Shown piece by piece: positions 1 to 6,832 of a DNA stretch of 34,819 nucleotides (position 1 is the first letter of the stretch; each line of letters begins with the position of its first letter). Origin of the DNA: Candidatus Sulfopaludibacter sp. SbA3 (GTDB lineage: Bacteria; Acidobacteriota; Terriglobia; 20CM-2-55-15). Where the stretch lies: contig CAMBFR010000034.1 in NCBI GenBank assembly GCA_945865815.1, positions 1 to 34,819 of the forward strand. The letters run 5' to 3'. The position numbers and the translations under genes were made by a program. Below the pieces are notes generated by a model. It saw only the letters and a program-made list of their open reading frames with translations. It made no database searches and was not told where the DNA came from.

Positions 1-41
1 GCGGCCGGAATAAGCAGCAGAAGTACTATCAGATTTTTCAT
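1..41 (-). CDS. Partial CDS, N-terminal signal peptide only
   Basis: The reverse strand opens with ATG at 41 and reads MKNLIVLLLLIPA before the window ends. This is a short basic start followed by a leucine-rich hydrophobic core, as in a Sec signal peptide or a first membrane helix. No Shine-Dalgarno is visible, but a TACTTT hexamer (48-53, reverse strand) lies 6 nt before the ATG. The same arrangement recurs at several other genes here and would give a leaderless message. Only 13 codons are visible, so the product cannot be named and the call rests on composition and the hexamer. Confidence 0.4.
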   Translation of the reverse strand, partial: MKNLIVLLLLIPA

Positions 42-85
42 CGTGCAAAAGTAGTGGCCTGTCCCCGAATTAGACCACTATCGCG

Positions 86-91
86 TACAAT
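86..91 (+). promoter_or_regulatory. -10 element of the tRNA-Ser promoter
   Basis: TACAAT matches the sigma-70 -10 consensus at five of six bases and ends 12 nt before the first base of the mature tRNA. Initiation would fall near 98, leaving a leader of about 6 nt for RNase P to remove. No convincing -35 box is seen at normal spacing. Confidence 0.4.
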
Positions 92-103
92 AGATCCCGT
101 TCC

Positions 104-190
104 GGAGAGGTGCTGGAGCGGTTGAACAGGCCGGTCTCGAAAACCGGAGTGGGGGAAACTCCACCGTGGGTTCAAATCCCACCCTCTCCG
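104..190 (+). tRNA. tRNA-Ser(CGA)
   Basis: The acceptor stem GGAGAGG (104-110) pairs fully with CCTCTCC (183-189), with discriminator G190. The anticodon stem CCGGT/ACCGG (131-135/143-147) closes the loop CTCGAAA, placing anticodon CGA at 138-140, which reads UCG serine codons. A long variable arm (roughly 148-164) marks a class II tRNA, and the T arm GTGGG-TTCAAAT-CCCAC is canonical. The 3' CCA is not encoded. A T-rich run (191-200) follows directly and may serve as terminator against the convergent amidohydrolase gene, which ends at 210. Confidence 0.97.
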
Positions 191-209
191 TTTTTTTCTT
201 TTCGATGAA

Positions 210-1649
210 TCACCGAAGCGCCCGGCCGGGGCGGGCCTCCGTGGGCCGGCCGTCCTTTATGACCGCTGTTCCATTGATGAATACGTGTTTGATCCCCTGG
301 GAAAGGGCTGCGGGTTCCTGAAAGGTAGAGGCATCTCGAACCAGGTTCGGATCGAACACCACAATATCCGCGGCAGCGCCTTTGGCGAGCACGCCTCTTT
401 CTTTCAAGCCGAGCCGCGCGGCCGGCAAGCCGCTCAATTTCCGGACCGCGACTTCCAGGGTCAGCGTTTTATCTTCCCGTACGATCTTCCCGAGCACGCG
501 AGTGAACGTTCCAGCACTACGGGGATGGGCGATTTCCAAACCTCCGTCGCTGGAAATCATGACCCATGCATGGCTGAGAAAAGCCGTCACATCTTTCTCT
601 GAGATCGAGGTTGTAACAACCGTGGTCTGGTCCTCCTTCAACATTTCGTTATAGAGGTCCAGCGGCATCATGGCGCGTTCTGTTGCAATTTGATCGAGTG
701 TCTTGAGCTTGTATTCGGGATGCATTGGAGATTCGATAACGAGCACATTCGCCGGACCGCCTACGTTTTCGAGCCGGATAAGGGGTCCAAGCCTGGATAG
801 CACGGTGTTGTATGGATAGACGTCGGCGGCGATGTTGACACCCTGCGCGCGAGCCTTATCGATCAGCGCGAGTGCCTCCGCCGTCTTCCCCCACACGGCG
901 GCGCTGCCGAGCTTCAGGTGAGAGATCTGCACTGGAACGTTGGCTTGGCGGCCAATTTCGATGGCTTCAGCGAGGGCGTCGAGGACTCTGTCGCCCTCGT
1001 CGCGCAAGTGCGTCATATAGACACCGCCATACCGCGCAGCAATCTTAGCCAAAGCGACCATTTCGTCGATCGTGCTGTAGGATCCGGGGTCATATTCGAG
1101 CGCCGACGAGAGACCAAACGCGCCTTCCCGCATGGCGTCCTCGACGAGTTCCTCCATCCGCGTGATTTCTTCCGGTGTGGCGGCTCGTTTGTAGTTGGCG
1201 CCCATGACCCGGACGCGGACATTGGCATGTCCGACAAACGTCATCACGTTTATGGCGAGCGGCTTTTCATCGAACGGCAGCATGAAAGTTTCTATCCCAA
1301 TGGGACCGCCGCCGTCCGGCCCAAGAACGACAGTGGTGACTCCCTGCGTGATCTGGGAGAGCGCATCGGGTTTTTCCTGGAGTGCATCCGCGGAATGGTT
1401 ATGAATATCAATGAACCCGGGCGCGACGATGAGGCCCGCAACATTGAGGGTCGCTTCCCCGCGCGCGGGTTGAAACGCGCCGACATCCGTAATTTCGCCG
1501 GCGCGAATACGCACATTCCCTCGAACCCGCGCCCGGCCGGTGCCGTCAATAATGGTGCCGCCAACCAGCACCAGGTCATCAGTAGCCGACTGGGGAAACG
1601 CCGGTGTTGCCAGAAGCAGCGCAAGAACCAGTTTGAATGCGATTCGCAT
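210..1649 (-). CDS. Secreted N-acyl-D-amino-acid deacylase-like amidohydrolase
   Basis: This 479-residue protein has a signal peptide (about residues 1-20) and an amidohydrolase beta-barrel. Visible metal or active-site motifs are HNH at 83-85, THLRDE with H214, QISHLK with H244, SSDGG with D368, and HPRSAG at 375-380. These match the D-aminoacylase/D-glutamate deacylase branch, which removes acyl groups from N-acyl-D-amino acids. The branch usually has a GNCG segment supplying a zinc-binding cysteine; here the corresponding stretch reads VLGPDGGG (108-115) and has no Cys. The exact substrate is therefore uncertain, and dipeptidase or dihydroorotase-like activity is possible. Export suggests work on peptidoglycan or environmental peptides. 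The start is supported by GAGG 7 nt before the ATG. It is divergent from the FAH-family gene at 1718. Confidence 0.85.
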   Translation of the reverse strand: MRIAFKLVLALLLATPAFPQSATDDLVLVGGTIIDGTGRARVRGNVRIRAGEITDVGAFQPARGEATLNVAGLIVAPGFIDIHNHSADALQEKPDALSQITQGVTTVVLGPDGGGPIGIETFMLPFDEKPLAINVMTFVGHANVRVRVMGANYKRAATPEEITRMEELVEDAMREGAFGLSSALEYDPGSYSTIDEMVALAKIAARYGGVYMTHLRDEGDRVLDALAEAIEIGRQANVPVQISHLKLGSAAVWGKTAEALALIDKARAQGVNIAADVYPYNTVLSRLGPLIRLENVGGPANVLVIESPMHPEYKLKTLDQIATERAMMPLDLYNEMLKEDQTTVVTTSISEKDVTAFLSHAWVMISSDGGLEIAHPRSAGTFTRVLGKIVREDKTLTLEVAVRKLSGLPAARLGLKERGVLAKGAAADIVVFDPNLVRDASTFQEPAALSQGIKHVFINGTAVIKDGRPTEARPGRALR

Positions 1650-1717
1650 AAGCCAACCTCGAGCGCGAAAAATGCTACACTCCCCGGAACCGATTTGGAG
1701 TTTGGAGTCCGCATTCT

Positions 1718-2497
1718 ATGACGACATCCAGTTTCGATCAAAAGAAGATAACCCGGTACGTCCGGTACTCCGCTGCAGGACAGGTATCGTACGGCATCCT
1801 GGACGGCGATAGCGTGCGCGAGCTTCGCGGGGATATCTTCAAGGGCGCGGAACCGACAGGCAAGACGGCGAAAGTATCGGACGTAACACTGCTGGCGCCC
1901 TGCGAACCGTCGAAGGTGCTTGCTATCGGAATCAACTACAGGAGTCACGTCGGGGAACGCACGGCTCCGGGTACTCCGCGCGTGTTTCTGAAACTTCCGA
2001 CATCGATCATCGGGCCCGGCGAGAACATCATCTTTCCCCCGGGCGCCGGCAACGTGCATTTCGAGGGCGAAATGGTGGTCGTCATCGGGAAGAAAGCGAA
2101 GAATGTTTCGAAGGCGGACGCCGCAGATTATGTGTTTGGCGTTACCGCGGGCAACGACGTCAGCGAACGCGACTGGCAGAAGGGCGATCCTCAGTGGTTC
2201 CGCGCGAAAGGATCGGATACATTCGGTCCTCTCGGTCCGGCGATCGTACAGGGACTCCATTACAACGATCTTTTGCTTCAGAGCCGCCTGAACGGTGTCG
2301 TCAAGCAATCGCAACGCACGTCGGATCTGATGTTTGATGTAGAAACCATAGTGAGCTACATCAGTCAGTTCATCACCCTGCTCCCTGGCGACGTGATCTA
2401 TTCCGGCACGCCGGGCCAGACACAGGCGATGAAGACGGGTGACATTATTGAAGTCGAAGTAGAGGGCGTCGGTGTTCTCCGAAACACCATCGCATAA
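1718..2497 (+). CDS. Fumarylacetoacetate hydrolase family protein
   Basis: This 259-residue cytosolic protein has the FAH fold. NYRSH (73-77), the metal-binding pair in FEGEMV (E116, E118), D147 in GNDVSERD and K164 in the RAKGSDTFGP segment are the usual metal-site and active-site features. The size and the short N-terminal segment resemble the YcgM/acylpyruvase and 2-hydroxyhepta-2,4-diene-1,7-dioate isomerase branch rather than the longer animal FAH. Members hydrolyse or isomerise oxo-acids from aromatic catabolism or decarboxylate oxaloacetate, and the sequence does not decide among these. GGAG 10 nt upstream supports the ATG. The gene is divergent from the D-aminoacylase-like gene with a 68-bp gap and stands alone, so context gives no pathway. 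Confidence 0.9.
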   Translation: MTTSSFDQKKITRYVRYSAAGQVSYGILDGDSVRELRGDIFKGAEPTGKTAKVSDVTLLAPCEPSKVLAIGINYRSHVGERTAPGTPRVFLKLPTSIIGPGENIIFPPGAGNVHFEGEMVVVIGKKAKNVSKADAADYVFGVTAGNDVSERDWQKGDPQWFRAKGSDTFGPLGPAIVQGLHYNDLLLQSRLNGVVKQSQRTSDLMFDVETIVSYISQFITLLPGDVIYSGTPGQTQAMKTGDIIEVEVEGVGVLRNTIA

Positions 2498-2501
2498 AAA
2501 A

Positions 2502-2524
2502 ACCCCGGTCAAACCGACCGGGGT
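2502..2524. terminator. Perfect hairpin after the FAH-family gene
   Basis: ACCCCGGTC (2502-2510) and GACCGGGGT (2516-2524) form a perfect 9-bp stem with a 5-nt loop, 4 nt after the FAH stop codon. On the plus strand no U-tract follows. A run of seven A (2496-2502) precedes it, so the classical terminator orientation is the minus strand, where no gene is seen reading in. It may still end the plus-strand message or protect its 3' end. Confidence 0.55.
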
Positions 2525-2590
2525 GAATCTTGAGCTGTTGTGGGGAACGCTCAATATGATTGGGTGGCATTTTGCACATGCTTTTCGGGC

Positions 2591-2617
2591 TTGTCAATTA
2601 ATTTCATTATTTATAGC
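2591..2617 (+). promoter_or_regulatory. Possible transketolase promoter
   Basis: An AT-rich island carries TTGTCA (2591-2596; five of six -35 bases) and TATAGC (2612-2617) with a 15-nt spacer, which is short. It lies 57 nt before the chosen transketolase start. The rest of 2525-2649 shows no ORF or structure. Confidence 0.35.
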
Positions 2618-2673
2618 TAGCCAAGGTAATACACGATCTCCTCGGCTAGATGAAGGACGGTAAAATTCAGGTT

Positions 2674-4500
2674 ATGACGACATCGCTAGACATGCTCAAG
2701 GAGAAGGGGCGACGGCTGCGCATTCATTCGCTGAAAGCCACGACTGAAGCCGGTTCTGGACATCCCTCATCCTGCCTTTCGGCCGCCGATCTGGTCTCGG
2801 TCATCTTCTTCCGGGAGATGAGATTTGATCCGCGCGATCCGCAGAATTCGGCCAACGATCGTTTTGTGCTATCCAAGGGCCATGCGGCGCCTTTGCTGTA
2901 CGGCGCTTATGCCGAGGCCGGCATTTTGAAGCCTGAGCAGGTTACTTCGCTGCGGCGACTGGACAGCGACCTGGAGGGACACCCGACTCCGCGAATTCCA
3001 TGGGTCAGCGTTGCGACCGGATCGCTTGGCCAGGGATTGTCGGCAGGACTGGGCGATGCACTGGCGGCGCGTATTGACGGGTTGTCTTATGAAACCTATG
3101 TCCTGCTTGGCGACGGCGAGTGCGCCGAAGGGGCGGTGTGGGAAGCGGCTGCTCTGGCGGGCCACTACAAGGTTTCCAATCTGTTCGCAGTGGTCGATGT
3201 CAACGGGCTCGGACAAAGCCAGCGCACGATGGATGGCTTCGACGTTGAGCGCTATGCAGAGAAGTTTCGAGCGTTCGGCTGGTTTGCAATGACCGTGGAT
3301 GGCCACAATTATCAGGACATCGCCGATGCCTTCGATCGCTGCCGGCGCGAGGGAGACTCCAGGCCGCGCGCCATCATCGCAAAGACTTTCAAGGGCAAGG
3401 GCATCAAAATGATCGAAAACCTGGATGGCTGGCACGGAAAACCTGTTCCCAGGCAAGACTTGGAAAAGGCCCTTCAGGAAATCGCCGAGCCTTTCGCGGC
3501 GGATGGTTTTCAGCCGAATCCCCGGCCCCGCCCGGCGGCATCCAAACCGGCTGTGCCCGGCGAAATGATTCCAGAGCGAAAGCCGGGAGAGCAGGTCGCA
3601 ACCCGCGAGGCATATGGCGACGCGTTGGCCCGGCTTGCGGGCCTGGATTCCCGTATTGTTGCTCTGGATGGCGACACGAAAAATTCCACGTATTCCGAAA
3701 AATTCCTAAAGGCGCATCCGGATCGGTTCTTCGAAATGTTCATTGCCGAACAGAACATGGCGGGTGTGGCCATGGGCATGGCGGCTCGCGGTAAAGTGCC
3801 TTTCGTTTCAACGTTCGCCGCGTTCCTAACTCGTGCTTACGATCAGATTCGAATGGCCGGCGTTTCCCGCCTGAACGTGAAATTCTGCGGCTCTCATTGC
3901 GGCGTTTCCATCGGCGAGGACGGACCGTCTCAGATGGGCCTTGAAGACATTGCGATGTTCCGGCCGATCCCAGGTTCGGTTGTTCTATATCCGAGCGATG
4001 CGGTGTCGACGGAGCGATTGGTTGCCGAAGCCGCCCGTTATCAAGGCATCTGTTACATTCGAACCACACGCCCGAAGACACCTCTGCTTTACTCGAATCA
4101 GGACCAGTTCCCTATCGGCGGCTCGAAGGTTCTCCGTAAATCCGACAAGGACCGCGTGACGGTTGTCGCTGCCGGTATAACTGTTCACGAAGCCTTGAAG
4201 GCCGCAACAAAGCTCGAAGCGGATGGTATTTCGATTCGCGTGATTGATGCCTATTCGGTGAAGCCATTGGATGAATCCACTTTGATTCGTGCAGCGGCAG
4301 AGACCGGTGGACTCGTTGTCGTCGAGGACCATTATGCAGAAGGCGGCCTGGGCGATGCGGTGCTGAATGCCGTGGGAAACAGAGCGAAAGTCGTGAAGTT
4401 GGCTGTGCGCGAAGTTCCGCGGTCGGGTCCTCCTGACGCGCTGATTGAAAAGTACGGTATCAGCAGCAATCACATTATCAAGGCCGTGAAGGAATTCTGA
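2674..4500 (+). CDS. tkt: Transketolase, short animal-like type
   Basis: Transketolase moves two-carbon ketol units between sugar phosphates in the non-oxidative pentose phosphate pathway, using thiamine diphosphate. From the ATG at 2674 the protein has 608 residues. GSGHP (27-31) and KGHAAP (68-73) lead into a thiamine site that runs from GDGE (146-149) to DVNGLGQS with N177. FIAEQN carries the catalytic Glu of the pyrimidine domain, followed by PSQMGLEDIAMFR and a C-terminal transketolase domain. Length and motifs resemble the vertebrate-type enzyme more than the roughly 660-residue E. coli TktA. An in-frame ATG at 2650 would add eight residues but has no ribosome site; AAGGACGG lies ahead of 2674 at a rather long spacing. 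A small gene follows 9 nt after the stop. Confidence 0.95.
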   Translation: MTTSLDMLKEKGRRLRIHSLKATTEAGSGHPSSCLSAADLVSVIFFREMRFDPRDPQNSANDRFVLSKGHAAPLLYGAYAEAGILKPEQVTSLRRLDSDLEGHPTPRIPWVSVATGSLGQGLSAGLGDALAARIDGLSYETYVLLGDGECAEGAVWEAAALAGHYKVSNLFAVVDVNGLGQSQRTMDGFDVERYAEKFRAFGWFAMTVDGHNYQDIADAFDRCRREGDSRPRAIIAKTFKGKGIKMIENLDGWHGKPVPRQDLEKALQEIAEPFAADGFQPNPRPRPAASKPAVPGEMIPERKPGEQVATREAYGDALARLAGLDSRIVALDGDTKNSTYSEKFLKAHPDRFFEMFIAEQNMAGVAMGMAARGKVPFVSTFAAFLTRAYDQIRMAGVSRLNVKFCGSHCGVSIGEDGPSQMGLEDIAMFRPIPGSVVLYPSDAVSTERLVAEAARYQGICYIRTTRPKTPLLYSNQDQFPIGGSKVLRKSDKDRVTVVAAGITVHEALKAATKLEADGISIRVIDAYSVKPLDESTLIRAAAETGGLVVVEDHYAEGGLGDAVLNAVGNRAKVVKLAVREVPRSGPPDALIEKYGISSNHIIKAVKEF

Positions 4501-4509
4501 GGAGCCTAT

Positions 4510-4992
4510 ATGACGGATACCCGAAAGGCAGCGCCCGCGTGGAGGAAGAACATCCCATCCCAGGTGCGCATGGTTGTGGAGGTCGATGGCAATCCTGTTG
4601 GCCTCCTGAGTCTGGACATCGATCGCCTCTGGCCTCTGATCAGCCACCGAAAGAGGGATAGCGTGTCCGTCGAATGGATCGATGTGCAGGAATTCGGAGG
4701 GCTCACGCGCGCCTCGGTTGTAAAGCGGTTGACGGCGCGCATTCAGTCCGATCTTTCCCAGGCCCTGGGAAAGGAGATGATCAAGGCCGCACTCGACGTG
4801 GAAACCTTCATGTTAAAGACCCAGTCGGCGGCCCAGGCATTCGGACGAAAAAAAACCGATATCCAAAAGCTCGTGGCAGGGTCCGATCGGACTCCCGCCG
4901 ATTTTTACGCGTTTTTCTGGGATTACCTTCTTGATGAAAGGGAAGTCGTGGACCTGAAGAAAAAGTGGAAGACCGCTGCTAAGAAGCGTTAG
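4510..4992 (+). CDS. Conserved-looking hypothetical protein, 160 aa
   Basis: I do not recognise this family. The product is soluble and basic, with no signal peptide or membrane helix. The N-terminal third looks like beta strands (VRMVVEVDGNPVGLLSLDID). The middle and C-terminal parts are likely helical with many charged residues, ending in a Lys-rich tail. A strong GAGGAG site (4499-4504) overlapping the transketolase stop codon supports the start and suggests co-transcription with tkt. Its stop TAG (4990-4992) overlaps the stop of the convergent queF gene. No cysteine pairs or catalytic motifs stand out. Confidence 0.75.
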   Translation: MTDTRKAAPAWRKNIPSQVRMVVEVDGNPVGLLSLDIDRLWPLISHRKRDSVSVEWIDVQEFGGLTRASVVKRLTARIQSDLSQALGKEMIKAALDVETFMLKTQSAAQAFGRKKTDIQKLVAGSDRTPADFYAFFWDYLLDEREVVDLKKKWKTAAKKR

Positions 4993-5372
4993 CCGCGTTT
5001 GTACTCCGCCTCTATCACGGACTTCATCCCGCCCCGAGAACTGAACTCCCCAATGACCCTGGCCGCGATCGGCTGGGCGGCGGCCACGACATCTTTCAAT
5101 ACCCGGTTTACGACGTTTTCGTAAAAGATCCCGAGATTGCGGTACGACTGGAAATACATTTTCAGTGACTTCAACTCGAGGCAGGACTTGTCGGGCCGGT
5201 ATTTGATCGTGATCTGCCCGAAGTCCGGCAAGCCGGTCTTGGGACAGATCGATGTGAATTCGGGCATCGAAATGCTGATTTCATAATCGGGATACTGGTT
5301 AGGCCAGCATTCAATGGCGGGCAGGTCGGCGTTGATGCCGGATTTGGCGTGTTGATCCGTGTACTCAGCCAC
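4989..5372 (-). CDS. queF: NADPH-dependent 7-cyano-7-deazaguanine reductase (QueF)
   Basis: QueF reduces the nitrile preQ0 to the amine preQ1 in queuosine biosynthesis. This 127-residue protein is of the short, single-domain type. It shows FTSICPKTGLPDFG with the catalytic C43 and D50, the family motif ELKSLKMY (66-73) for NADPH binding, and SYRNLGIFYE with the substrate-binding Glu. The start is GTG at 5372. No Shine-Dalgarno is present, but a TATATT hexamer lies 6 nt upstream, so translation is probably leaderless. No other queuosine genes are in the window. The stop codon overlaps that of the convergent hypothetical gene. Confidence 0.95.
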   Translation of the reverse strand: MAEYTDQHAKSGINADLPAIECWPNQYPDYEISISMPEFTSICPKTGLPDFGQITIKYRPDKSCLELKSLKMYFQSYRNLGIFYENVVNRVLKDVVAAAQPIAARVIGEFSSRGGMKSVIEAEYKRG

Positions 5373-5378
5373 AAACCG

Positions 5379-5384
5379 AATATA
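5379..5384 (-). promoter_or_regulatory. Extended -10 element of a queF promoter
   Basis: On the reverse strand TGC-TATATT forms an extended -10 element whose end is 6 nt from the GTG start of queF. Initiation would fall at or next to the start codon. It lies downstream of the terminator at 5403-5443, so queF can be expressed without reading through the upstream RNA. No clear -35 box is seen. Confidence 0.5.
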
Positions 5385-5402
5385 GCACAGGCTCTCGGCG
5401 CA

Positions 5403-5443
5403 AATATAAAAGCCCTCCGTGGCTTCTTACCTTCGGAGGGCTT
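5403..5443 (-). terminator. Intrinsic terminator of the structured RNA before queF
   Basis: On the reverse strand AAGCCCTCCG (from 5443 down) pairs perfectly with CGGAGGGCTT (ending at 5410), a 10-bp stem with a 14-nt loop, followed by TTATATT. Read on the plus strand the hairpin has no T-tract, so it acts on minus-strand transcription. It lies about 30 nt before the queF start codon. Confidence 0.8.
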
Positions 5444-5604
5444 GTTCCTAGTCTCCTTCATCGCCGCACTCTTGGTTCCGCTCGCGAAATCCTATTCGCT
5501 TGGGTTCCGTCCCTCTGCAGACATCCTAAAACCGAGTGCGACCGACTACCGTCCCTGGCTGGAGTAGCCAAAATGCTACTAGGAAAATCAGTCTCGTTAG
5601 AGAC
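5403..5604 (-). ncRNA. Candidate structured RNA of about 200 nt, class unknown
   Basis: No protein-coding gene fits 5373-5695, but the minus strand has promoter, folded body and terminator in order. The predicted RNA begins with a 5' hairpin, GTCTC-TAAC-GAGAC (5604-5591). A closing stem joins 5579-5583 to 5447-5451 and continues as 5561-5564 with 5453-5456. A 4-bp TAGC/GCTA hairpin (5565-5578) fits exactly between those strands, giving a three-way junction. A long central stem pairs 5534-5540 with 5465-5471 and 5530-5533 with 5474-5477, with a 2-nt bulge. A small hairpin at 5484-5499 sits near its tip, and the 10-bp terminator ends the RNA. Size and a long rod interrupted by unpaired strands recall 6S RNA, but I cannot match it to 6S, preQ1 riboswitches, SRP, tmRNA or RNase P by recognisable motifs. 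A separate queF promoter downstream favours an independent RNA over a queF leader. Confidence 0.65.
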
Positions 5605-5610
5605 GCTTGG

Positions 5611-5639
5611 ATTCTGGTATCGAAGCGAAAAGTTTGCAA
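5611..5639 (-). promoter_or_regulatory. Sigma-70-like promoter of the structured RNA
   Basis: On the reverse strand TTGCAA (5639-5634) and CAGAAT (5616-5611) are separated by exactly 17 nt. Each matches four of six consensus bases. The expected start, about 7 nt downstream near 5604, is the first base of the 5' hairpin of the RNA, which ties promoter and transcript together. Confidence 0.5.
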
Positions 5640-5657
5640 TAGTTATTTCCAAAAAAC

Positions 5658-5688
5658 TTGTCTGTCCACGAACATGCTGCGCTACTAT
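5658..5688 (+). promoter_or_regulatory. Promoter of the DsbA-like gene, probably leaderless
   Basis: TTGTCT (5658-5663) and TACTAT (5683-5688) are spaced by 19 nt. TACTAT ends 7 nt before the ATG at 5696, so the transcript should begin at or next to the start codon. No Shine-Dalgarno is present. Confidence 0.45.
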
Positions 5689-5695
5689 TTAGCGC

Positions 5696-6376
5696 ATGTC
5701 GAACATGGCCAAACCCATTTTAGTCATCGCCATCGCAGTGGTACTCGCGGGCGGCGCGGCGTTCTATCTCACACGGTCCACAGAACCGGAAGCATCAGCC
5801 ACCTCGGATAGCTCCGCGGGAGGCGCGCCGGCAATAGGCCCGGGGCATACGAGGGGGCCTGCGGACGCACCGATCACCTTGATCGAATTCGGCGACTATC
5901 AGTGTCCCAGCTGCCGCGCATATCACCCGGTCGTTGCGGAGGTGCTGAAGCGTTATCCCGACAAAGTCCGGCTGGAATTCCATCACTATCCGCTCATCCA
6001 GATTCATGCGCATGCAATGACAGCGTCGATGGCTGTAGAGGCGGCAGGCGAACAAGGCAAATATTGGGAAATGAACGATCTCGTTTTTGAACTGCAACCG
6101 GAGTGGGCGCAAAGCCAGAATCCTGAAACGGAGTTCCTGACCATGGCCAGCCGGTTGGGCCTGGACCAGAACAAGTTCATGCAATCGATGCGCTCACTGG
6201 AACTGCAGGACCGCGTCCTAAAGGATGTCGTAGCCGCACGCCAGGGAAATATCGAAGCCGTCCCCACGTTCTTTCTCAATGGCAAGCAGATTCAGCCGCG
6301 GTTGGCCGTCGACGATTTCGTAAAAATCATCGAGGCGGAACTTCAGGCGATTGGCGCCGCGGGAGCGGCGAAATGA
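5696..6376 (+). CDS. Membrane-anchored DsbA-like thioredoxin
   Basis: An N-terminal hydrophobic segment (about 8-24) anchors or exports this 226-residue protein. A low-complexity linker follows, then a DsbA-type thioredoxin domain. The active site is CPSC (C70, C73) within EFGDYQCPSCRAYHP, and the cis-proline loop is EAVPTFFLNG near the C-terminus. Such proteins form or rearrange disulfides in periplasmic proteins. The VKOR-like gene 39 nt downstream is its probable oxidising partner, which argues for net oxidation rather than isomerisation. No SD precedes ATG 5696 or the alternative ATG at 5705; the -10-like TACTAT favours 5696 as a leaderless start. The ccm operon 3 kb away would be one user of thiol chemistry in the same compartment. 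Confidence 0.9.
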   Translation: MSNMAKPILVIAIAVVLAGGAAFYLTRSTEPEASATSDSSAGGAPAIGPGHTRGPADAPITLIEFGDYQCPSCRAYHPVVAEVLKRYPDKVRLEFHHYPLIQIHAHAMTASMAVEAAGEQGKYWEMNDLVFELQPEWAQSQNPETEFLTMASRLGLDQNKFMQSMRSLELQDRVLKDVVAARQGNIEAVPTFFLNGKQIQPRLAVDDFVKIIEAELQAIGAAGAAK

Positions 6377-6415
6377 CCTGGCCGGGAGCCCCCAAGCAAG
6401 GCACATGCTAAGCGA

Positions 6416-6832
6416 ATGAACGTTCGGGGACTTGCACTGGCCCTTCTGTCCTTTACGGGAATGATCGATTCGTTGTATCTCTCCTTAAAGAGAGATCCCG
6501 GCTCCATTCCCTGCCACATCACCAAAGGCTGCAACGACGTACTCACAAGCGCGTATTCGGAATTGGCCGGCATTCCAATCTCGTGGTTCGGATTCGTCTT
6601 TTACATTACTGTTTTTACCTGTGCGGTATTCGCGTTGTTTGGCTCGAATCAATTGCTGAAGTGGCTGCTGTGGCCCGCGCTGGCCGCTTTTGTAATTTCG
6701 ATGGGTCTCGTCGGAGTTCAGGCGTTTGTCCTGCAGGCATTCTGCGAATACTGCCTGGCTTCAGCAGCCTTGATGACAGCGATCTTCGTTCTGGTTCTTC
6801 GCTCGCCAAAAGCTGCCGCAAACACGATCTAA
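6416..6832 (+). CDS. VKOR family membrane oxidoreductase
   Basis: This 138-residue protein has four predicted membrane helices and the vitamin K epoxide reductase layout. Loop cysteines C33 and C39 (PCHITKGC) lie after the first helix, SWFGF sits near residue 56-60, and the quinone-proximal pair is CEYC (C110, C113) before the last helix. Bacterial VKORs replace DsbB: they take electrons from a DsbA-like protein and pass them to quinone. The preceding gene encodes exactly such a thioredoxin, though in many bacteria the two are fused. The ribosome site is weak (AAGG about 14 nt upstream). The stop codon overlaps that of the convergent E1-alpha-like gene. Confidence 0.93.
   Translation: MNVRGLALALLSFTGMIDSLYLSLKRDPGSIPCHITKGCNDVLTSAYSELAGIPISWFGFVFYITVFTCAVFALFGSNQLLKWLLWPALAAFVISMGLVGVQAFVLQAFCEYCLASAALMTAIFVLVLRSPKAAANTI

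Noticed and set aside
918-1721. 267-codon plus-strand ORF inside the D-aminoacylase-like gene
   Set aside because: It is a shadow frame of a gene with signal peptide and metal motifs.
2502-2524. Classical plus-strand intrinsic terminator after the FAH gene
   Set aside because: The stem is perfect but no U-tract follows on the plus strand; the A-run precedes it. It is kept only as a hairpin of uncertain direction.
1292-2554. 420-codon minus-strand ORF across the FAH gene and the divergent promoter region
   Set aside because: It overlaps the FAH-family enzyme with all its metal ligands and part of the amidohydrolase in another frame; no domain is recognisable.
5403-5604. preQ1 riboswitch controlling queF
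   Set aside because: The predicted RNA is far larger than preQ1-I, I see no preQ1-I pseudoknot pattern, and a separate extended -10 lies between its terminator and queF. A non-preQ1 leader is not fully excluded.
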